From: DASTYK01 sp964430275
Lineage (GTDB): Bacteria; Gemmatimonadota; Gemmatimonadetes; Longimicrobiales; RSA9
Assembly (NCBI GenBank): GCA_964430275.1
Contig: CAYSGF010000342.1
Span: 1 to 6,750, forward strand
DNA length: 6,750 nucleotides
Direction of reading: 5' to 3'
Shown here: one piece after another, positions 1 to 3,993 of the stretch
Layout of the letters: each line of letters opens with the position of its first letter
Position numbering within the stretch: the stretch's first letter is position 1
The notes under the pieces: generated by a model
Databases searched by the model: none
Told to the model about the DNA's origin: nothing
Seen by the model: the letters and a program-made list of their open reading frames with translations, nothing else
Translations under genes and position numbers: made by a program

Positions 1-33
1 TTGCGCCCTGGCCGGTCGCGCTATTCCGCAATA

Positions 34-61
34 AGCGGCTCGAATCCCCTGGGGCCCACCA
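34..61 (+). other. tRNA 3'-end-like fragment (possible attachment site or remnant)
   Basis: The stretch reads like the 3' end of a tRNA. A T-arm-like hairpin (34-38 pairing with 46-50 around the 7-nt loop CTCGAAT) is followed by a 7-nt acceptor-like strand GGGGCCC at 51-57, discriminator A58 and CCA at 59-61. Against it being a working tRNA, the T-stem has a C-C mismatch (36/48) and the loop begins with C where T54 is nearly invariant. I could not fold an anticodon arm from bases 1-33. The 5' half of any tRNA would lie left of the window. It may be an integration-site copy of a tRNA end, a decayed tRNA, or chance in GC-rich sequence. Confidence 0.25.
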
Positions 62-168
62 TCTCGAGCCATGGCACACCTTTGCTCGCGCCCGGAGACG
101 TCGGATCTGCACACTCCCAGGACTCGATCGGCCAACGCGCAAAGATCAATCATGGTCCGGATGTGTGT

Positions 169-198
169 CTAACCTGTGTTTACATGTTGACAGGTTAG
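169..198 (+). promoter_or_regulatory. Perfect 9-bp inverted repeat with embedded TTGACA, upstream of arginase-family gene
   Basis: CTAACCTGT (169-177) and its exact reverse complement ACAGGTTAG (190-198) flank a 12-bp AT-richer spacer. The centre holds two tandem near-identical octamers, TGTTTACA (177-184) and TGTTGACA (185-192), each itself of the form TGTnnACA. A perfect -35-type hexamer TTGACA lies at 187-192. Seventeen bases on, CAATTT (210-215) is only a weak -10. This looks like an operator overlapping the promoter of the gene starting at 246, where a dimeric regulator could block or activate transcription. It could instead form an RNA hairpin; no T-run follows, so a terminator is unlikely. 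Confidence 0.45.
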
Positions 199-245
199 GG
201 AACGCCGAGCAATTTCCCGCGAGTCACTTCGAGGGAAGGGCACAA

Positions 246-1193
246 GTGGAATCACTGGCGAAGGATGCGCCGAGGAGCGCACGTCGTCCCATCGCCGTGC
301 TCGGCGCGCCATCCAGCATCGGGATTCGGCCGTACGACGACGGGGGGATGCGTCGCCTGGATCTGGCGCCCCGCACGCTGCGGGAGCTCGGCATCGTCGA
401 GCGGCTCGGGGCAGAGGATCGCGGTGATGTTCTGCCCCCACCCTATGTCGATTTCGTGCGGCCGGACGGCGGTGTACGCAATCAGGCGGGGGTCGCAAAG
501 TACAGCATGGAGCTCGCGACGGCGGTTGCTGGCGGGTTGCGCGACGACCGGTTCGTCGTGGTGCTGGGCGGCGACTGCAGCATCGTGCTGGGGACGTTGC
601 TTGGGGCGCGTGCGCTGGGCCGCGTTGGCCTCGCCTATGTCGATGGGCATGCCGACTTCGCGACCCCTGCGGAGTCCACGACCGGCTCGGCGGCGAGCAT
701 GTGTCTGGCGCTGGCGGTCGGTCGCGGCGACTCTGTGCTCGCTCGCCTGGGCGGGGATGCGCTCGTGCGCGGCGAGGACGTGGTCCTGGTCGGCCGGCGC
801 GACGAGGGCGATCCATTCGATCACGCAGCGCTCAGCGCTTACGGCATCCTCGATGTGCCGGATGCGGAGCGGAGCGCCCGTACTGCTGCGGAGATCGCGG
901 CCTCGGCGCTCGAGCGGCTGGCGCGTGCGGAGCTGGACGGATTCTGGGTTCACCTCGACGCGGACGTCATCGACCCGGTCCTGATGCCGGCCGTGGACTC
1001 GCCGGAGCCGGGGGGACCGGAACCGGCGTGGCTGAGCGAGCTGTTGGAGCCGCTTGTCACCCATCCATACGCGCTCGGGCTTCAGGTAACGATCTACGAT
1101 CCGGCGCTGGACCCGGCGCGCACGGCGGGCAGGCGCCTCGTCGGTCTGCTCGAGGGCCTGCTCGCGGCGCGCGGCTCCGTGGTCGACTCGTGA
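246..1193 (+). CDS. Arginase/ureohydrolase-fold metalloenzyme, atypical active site
   Basis: This is a 315-aa protein of the arginase (ureohydrolase) family, usually cytosolic binuclear manganese enzymes that hydrolyse guanidino compounds or related C-N bonds. I chose GTG 246 because GAGGGAAGGG (231-240) sits just upstream as a ribosome site. A longer frame from GTG 165 would add 27 unconvincing residues over the inverted repeat. Numbered from GTG 246, the metal motifs are GGDCS (108-112), DGHAD (133-137) and DADVIDP (238-244). Five of the six expected ligands are present, but the first His is Cys (C111, codon 576-578). The segment GLQVTIYDP (277-285) aligns by eye with arginase GLDIMEVNP, so the guanidinium-binding Glu is Ile. 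The fold is certain; the substrate is not. It could be an agmatinase- or arginase-like hydrolase with different specificity. It appears monocistronic and convergent with hsp33. Confidence 0.9.
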   Translation: MESLAKDAPRSARRPIAVLGAPSSIGIRPYDDGGMRRLDLAPRTLRELGIVERLGAEDRGDVLPPPYVDFVRPDGGVRNQAGVAKYSMELATAVAGGLRDDRFVVVLGGDCSIVLGTLLGARALGRVGLAYVDGHADFATPAESTTGSAASMCLALAVGRGDSVLARLGGDALVRGEDVVLVGRRDEGDPFDHAALSAYGILDVPDAERSARTAAEIAASALERLARAELDGFWVHLDADVIDPVLMPAVDSPEPGGPEPAWLSELLEPLVTHPYALGLQVTIYDPALDPARTAGRRLVGLLEGLLAARGSVVDS

Positions 1194-1206
1194 GGCCGGG
1201 GTGCAT

Positions 1207-1238
1207 GCCCGACGGCGCGCAGGATCGCGCGCATCGGC
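1207..1238. terminator. GC hairpin between convergent arginase-family and hsp33 genes
   Basis: The 103-bp gap between the two convergent stop codons holds a hairpin with GCGCGC (1215-1220) and GCGCGC (1227-1232) around a 6-nt loop. The stem can extend imperfectly outward to about 1207-1238. It is placed to serve both genes, 22 nt past the arginase-family stop. No clear T-tract follows on either strand, so intrinsic termination is plausible but not demonstrated. Confidence 0.3.
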
Positions 1239-1296
1239 AGGCTGCTACATGGACGTCGTACGGAGAACACGAATTCGACAAATGCCCTGGCAGGCG

Positions 1297-2196
1297 CTAC
1301 GCGGCAGCCCGTTCTGCTAGCTGCCGCAGCTCTTCGTCACTGAAGTTGTAGGCTTCGAGGCAGAACTCGCACTTCAGCTCGGCGCCCTCGTCCGGGCTTT
1401 CGCGCAGCTCCTGGATCTGCTCGGGTCCGAGCAGCAGGAGTGCCCGCTCGGCGCGCGCCTTCGTGCAGGGGCAGTGGAAGCTCACCGGTCTGCGGTCGAG
1501 CACCGTGAAGCCGTCGGGGCCGAAGATGCGCGCGAGCATGTCTTCGGGCGTTTCGTTCTGCCGGAGCATGGTCGTGGGGTGCGGCAGTGCGCGCACGGCT
1601 TCCTCGATCTCGCTCGCGGTTCGATCCGCGACGCCCGGCATGAGCTGAACGATGTAGCCGCCGGCCGCTTCGATGGACTCGTCGGGCTGGACGAACACGC
1701 CGATCCCGACCGCGGAGGGGACCTGCTCGCTCGTGGCCAGATAGTGTGCGAGGTCCTCGCCGATTTCACCGCTGACAATCCGGACCGTACCGCTGTAGGG
1801 CTGGCGCATGCCCAGGTCGCGAGTGACGGTGAGTCGGCCGTCGGTGCCCACGGCGCCGCGCACGTTGAGCTTCCCGTCGCGCACCTGATCCACGCCCGGT
1901 CGCGGGCTGCCGACGAGCCCGCGCACCTCGCCGCGACCATTCGCAGTGGCGAGGAGGGTGCCGGCGGGACCATCGCCCTGCACGCGAATGGTGACGAGCT
2001 GATCGTCCTCCTTCAGCATCGCGCCGAAGAGCAGTGCTCCGGTCGAGAGACGGCCGAGCGCGGCACTGACTGCCGGCTCCGTTTGGTGGCGCCGGGTGAG
2101 CTCGCCGACGACCATCGTCGCATCGATGGCGAAGGCACGCACGAGGCCGTCGTGCGCCGACGCGCGGACGAGGTAGTTTCGATTCTGGTTCCGCAT
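1297..2196 (-). CDS. hslO: Hsp33 redox-regulated molecular chaperone
   Basis: This 299-aa protein is a full-length Hsp33 (about 290 residues in most bacteria). Hsp33 is a cytosolic ATP-independent holdase kept inactive by a zinc-bound thiolate cluster. It is activated when oxidation, typically with partial unfolding, forms disulfides and releases zinc. The signature is CPC (C242, C244) and CEFC (C276, C279), matching the four zinc cysteines of the E. coli protein in spacing (CxC, 31 residues, CxxC). The N-terminal half carries the usual core, including the GALLFGAMLKEDDQLVTIRVQGDGP region near residues 52-76 and FVQPDES near 168-174. The ATG at 2196 has GAGG six bases upstream. It follows the groES-like gene on the same strand with a 68-nt gap containing a hairpin, so the two may be transcribed together with attenuation or separately. 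Confidence 0.96.
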   Translation of the reverse strand: MRNQNRNYLVRASAHDGLVRAFAIDATMVVGELTRRHQTEPAVSAALGRLSTGALLFGAMLKEDDQLVTIRVQGDGPAGTLLATANGRGEVRGLVGSPRPGVDQVRDGKLNVRGAVGTDGRLTVTRDLGMRQPYSGTVRIVSGEIGEDLAHYLATSEQVPSAVGIGVFVQPDESIEAAGGYIVQLMPGVADRTASEIEEAVRALPHPTTMLRQNETPEDMLARIFGPDGFTVLDRRPVSFHCPCTKARAERALLLLGPEQIQELRESPDEGAELKCEFCLEAYNFSDEELRQLAERAAA

Positions 2197-2206
2197 GAGG
2201 ATCCTC
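2197..2206 (-). promoter_or_regulatory. hsp33 ribosome-binding site inside a 10-bp palindrome
   Basis: GAGGATCCTC is a perfect palindrome directly abutting the hsp33 ATG. Its first four bases on the minus strand are the GAGG Shine-Dalgarno, six bases from the start. This supports ATG 2196 as the start. Confidence 0.6.
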
Positions 2207-2216
2207 TATACACGAA

Positions 2217-2239
2217 GCGGCCCCGATACGCGGGGCCGC
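2217..2239 (-). terminator. Strong 9-bp GC hairpin after the groES-like gene
   Basis: GCGGCCCCG (2217-2225) and CGGGGCCGC (2231-2239) form a perfect 9-bp stem around a 5-nt loop. It begins 26 nt past the groES-like stop on the minus strand and is followed by TTCGTGTAT, a poor U-tract. It is probably the terminator of the groES-like transcript or an attenuator ahead of hsp33, whose start lies 20 nt further on. Confidence 0.55.
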
Positions 2240-2264
2240 CAGGGCCAATCATTCGCCGCCTCGT

Positions 2265-2660
2265 TCACCACTGGTCTTCGGGAGGCGGCTCGCGAACGAG
2301 TCCGAGAATCGCCGCTTGGGGCACGACCAGGAACTTCTTGCCCTCGAACGTGATCTCGACCGCCGCACGGCGAAAGAAGATCGCGTAATCGCCGACCTGT
2401 GCCTGAACGGGCAGGAAGCGGGCTTCGCCCCCCGTGATCCGCCACGGCTCGTCGCCGAGATCGGTCGGAGCGGAGATGGGCGTGCCCGGACCGACGGCAA
2501 CGACGGTCCCGGTCTGCACTGCCTGCGCGTCGACGGCGCTTGCCGGCAGGTACAACCCGACGCGCGTGCGCTCTTCGCCTTCCTCCGGCGAAACGAGGAC
2601 GCGGTCGCCCACCACGATCAGGCGCTTCGGTGCGGATTTCTTCCGTTCGTCAGGCATCAT
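2265..2660 (-). CDS. GroES-family (Cpn10-like) co-chaperonin, divergent
   Basis: This is a 131-aa GroES-fold protein; ordinary GroES has about 95-100 residues and caps the GroEL folding chamber. The match runs from VGDRVLV (17-23) through a mobile-loop-like segment with GLYLP (35-39), where GroES has its GroEL-binding hydrophobic triplet (IVL in E. coli). It continues through GTVVAVGPG (51-59), VGDYAIF (89-95) and the C-terminal strand with ILGLV. Departures are a lysine/arginine-rich 12-residue N-terminal extension, about 15 extra residues between GPG (59) and VGD (89), where GroES has its roof hairpin, and an acidic/proline tail. I start at the ATGATG pair because the family alignment begins soon after. 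A GTG at 2759 would add 33 residues without family similarity. No Shine-Dalgarno is visible, so the mRNA may be leaderless. No groEL is in the window. It may be a second, specialised GroES rather than the housekeeping copy. Confidence 0.85.
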   Translation of the reverse strand: MMPDERKKSAPKRLIVVGDRVLVSPEEGEERTRVGLYLPASAVDAQAVQTGTVVAVGPGTPISAPTDLGDEPWRITGGEARFLPVQAQVGDYAIFFRRAAVEITFEGKKFLVVPQAAILGLVREPPPEDQW

Positions 2661-2662
2661 TG

Positions 2663-2692
2663 CGTATCTGGTAACCCGGCCGCGGCTGACAA
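2663..2692 (-). promoter_or_regulatory. Possible promoter of the groES-like gene
   Basis: On the minus strand, TTGTCA (2687-2692) is followed after 18 bp by GATACG (2663-2668), a weak -10. Initiation about 7 bases downstream would fall on the ATGATG start and give a leaderless message, which fits the missing ribosome site. The match is weak and no CIRCE-type repeat (TTAGCACTC-N9-GAGTGCTAA) is present. Confidence 0.2.
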
Positions 2693-2753
2693 GTTTCGAG
2701 AGTGCCTGCTGCGTTGTCCGGAGCCCCGATTTCCGGCCCGATCCGCCATCGGC

Positions 2754-2793
2754 GCGCACCGGTGCGCTTCACAGCGTGCCCGTGCGCGGCGCA
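2754..2793 (+). promoter_or_regulatory. Two palindromes upstream of the small RHH-like gene (candidate operator)
   Basis: A perfect 14-bp palindrome, GCGCACCGGTGCGC, lies at 2754-2767. An 11-bp one, TGCGCgGCGCA, lies at 2783-2793. They share the GTGCGC half-site, repeated at 2762 and 2782, exactly 20 bp (about two helical turns) apart. They end 25 bp before the start of the 62-aa gene. Ribbon-helix-helix proteins often bind repeated palindromes at their own promoter, so autoregulation is a fair inference. In such GC-rich DNA, chance palindromes are also expected. Confidence 0.3.
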
Positions 2794-2818
2794 AGCCGCC
2801 GAACCCGGAGGCGTGAAC

Positions 2819-3007
2819 ATGCAGCAGGACCTGGATGACCGTCGCGCATACACGTTCCTGCTCGACCCGGCCCTGGTCGAGCGTGCGCGGCAGGAGGTGG
2901 GCGAACTGGACGTCGTGCGCAGCATCGAAGCGGCGCTGGCCGCCGCAATCGACTATCACATGTGGGTGCGTGAAGTCGCAGCGGGCCAGCGCGACGTCCT
3001 CTCGTAA
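2819..3007 (+). CDS. Small ribbon-helix-helix-like protein, VapB-type antitoxin-like
   Basis: The protein has 62 residues, starting at an ATG with GGAGG seven bases upstream (2807-2811). Its layout fits a ribbon-helix-helix fold: a short strand (YTFLLD, 11-16), a first helix (PALVERARQEVG, 17-28), a turn (ELDVVR), then a long amphipathic helix rich in Ala and Glu to the end. The pattern DPALVERARQ...SIEAALAAAI resembles VapB-family antitoxins (LDPALVERAR...EALRRAL). That suggests a DNA-binding autorepressor. No toxin gene follows; the next gene is convergent and ends 18 bp away. It may be an orphan antitoxin, a stand-alone regulator, or a small protein that only resembles RHH. A longer in-frame start at 2702 lacks a ribosome site and adds Pro/Arg-rich sequence that looks non-coding. 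Confidence 0.7.
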   Translation: MQQDLDDRRAYTFLLDPALVERARQEVGELDVVRSIEAALAAAIDYHMWVREVAAGQRDVLS

Positions 3008-3025
3008 CGTCATCGCGCGAGGCGG

Positions 3026-3982
3026 CTAGCGCGTCCAGCGGAGGCCGATCCGGTGCACCGCCCCGAACGCCTCGAAGTCCTGGTACGCGTAGTCGAGGTC
3101 CACGCCGTAGAGGCCGACGCCGGCGCCGATGCGGAACGCTCCGAGCGCGCTCTCCTCCTGGGCGGCATCGAAGCCGACGCGCGCAACGGCCGAGAGCCCG
3201 GCGTCGTGAGGCAGAATTCCGCCCTCGACGCCGAGCAGCAGGCCGGTGCGCTCTTCCTCGAGGTAGGCGACGACGTCCGCGATGAGGCTCCCGCCCCAGC
3301 CGTCCACCCGCTGCCAGGACGCGGCTGCACCCAGGCGCGCCTCGGTGGGTAGCGGCGCATCCGCGAGACCGGAGCCGGACATCGTCGGCCCGAGGTTCCG
3401 GAGCGACGCTGCGAGCGTGACCAGCGGGAGCGCGTACTGCGCACCAACGTCGAAGACCACGCCGGTGCGCCGGGATTCGGCGAGCGTCACGGCAACGAGG
3501 CCCGCCGCGGCCCCGACCGTCAGGCGCTCGCCGATCAGCGGAACGGCAGCTGCGACGCGGGCGGCGACTTCGCTCGCGCCCACGGTCTGACCGGTCTCGA
3601 TGCCGGTCTGGCCGCCATAGAGTGGGTCCGGCTCCACGACGGCGATGTCACCGACATCCAGGAAGGCGAGCCCGATACCGAGCGTAACGGGTCCTACGCG
3701 CGCTGCGCCGCCCAGCGACGCGGCACCGATATCCTCGACGTGGCGCTGATAGGAGAGCGACGCAGCGGCCCGAAAGCCGTGCAGGCCTGCAGGGTTGTAG
3801 AAGATCGCGTCGGCATCGCCGCGCACGGCGCTGTAGGCACCGGACAGACCGGCAGCGCGAGCCCCGGCCGGCAGCTGGAGCACGACCGCGCCCGTGACGC
3901 CTGCACCGCCCTGTGCGATCACGGGCGGAGCGGCTGCAAGACACGCCACGAGGGCGATCGAGCACCGGCCGGCCATCGTCAT
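3026..3982 (-). CDS. PorV/PorQ-family outer-membrane beta-barrel protein
   Basis: The 318-aa protein has an N-terminal signal peptide (residues 1 to about 23, hydrophobic IALVACLAAAPPVIA, likely cleavage before QGG). The PorV/PorQ-family hallmark follows: GARAAGLSGAYSAVRGDADA, then IFYNPAGL (together residues 40-67). The rest is alternating Gly-rich amphipathic strands ending in WTR, typical of an outer-membrane barrel. In Bacteroidota, PorV is the T9SS shuttle that accepts secreted cargo, and PorQ is a related component; many family members have no assigned role. I choose ATG 3982 for the GGGAGGA just upstream (4-nt spacing after GGAGG). ATG 3976 is an alternative. A GTG at 3997 overlaps the protease stop as GTGA but lies upstream of the ribosome site. 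The gene follows the subtilase by 11 nt, so the pair is almost surely one operon. Confidence 0.88.
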   Translation of the reverse strand: MTMAGRCSIALVACLAAAPPVIAQGGAGVTGAVVLQLPAGARAAGLSGAYSAVRGDADAIFYNPAGLHGFRAAASLSYQRHVEDIGAASLGGAARVGPVTLGIGLAFLDVGDIAVVEPDPLYGGQTGIETGQTVGASEVAARVAAAVPLIGERLTVGAAAGLVAVTLAESRRTGVVFDVGAQYALPLVTLAASLRNLGPTMSGSGLADAPLPTEARLGAAASWQRVDGWGGSLIADVVAYLEEERTGLLLGVEGGILPHDAGLSAVARVGFDAAQEESALGAFRIGAGVGLYGVDLDYAYQDFEAFGAVHRIGLRWTR

Positions 3983-3993
3983 CGTTCCTCCCG

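Noticed and set aside
1..198. 65-codon + strand frame at the left edge
   Set aside because: It starts at TTG at the window edge, runs through the tRNA-like stretch and the inverted repeat, and does not read like a protein.
252..1064. 270-codon minus-strand frame opposite the arginase-family gene
   Set aside because: It is Arg/Gln/His-rich shadow sequence. The + strand holds the conserved metal motifs.
1474..2388. 304-codon + strand frame opposite hsp33 and the groES-like gene
   Set aside because: It spans two clear minus-strand genes and their terminator hairpin, and the predicted protein has no recognisable domain.
3014..3033. CGCGC/GCGCG hairpin between the RHH-like gene and the PorV-like gene
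   Set aside because: It has only a 5-bp stem with a 10-nt loop, overlaps the PorV-like stop and has no T-run. It is too weak to call a terminator.
3940..3982. LVAC in the PorV-like signal peptide as a lipobox
   Set aside because: The Cys at residue 14 leaves a very short hydrophobic stretch, and the hydrophobic run continues past it to a good signal peptidase I site. A barrel protein is not expected to be a lipoprotein.
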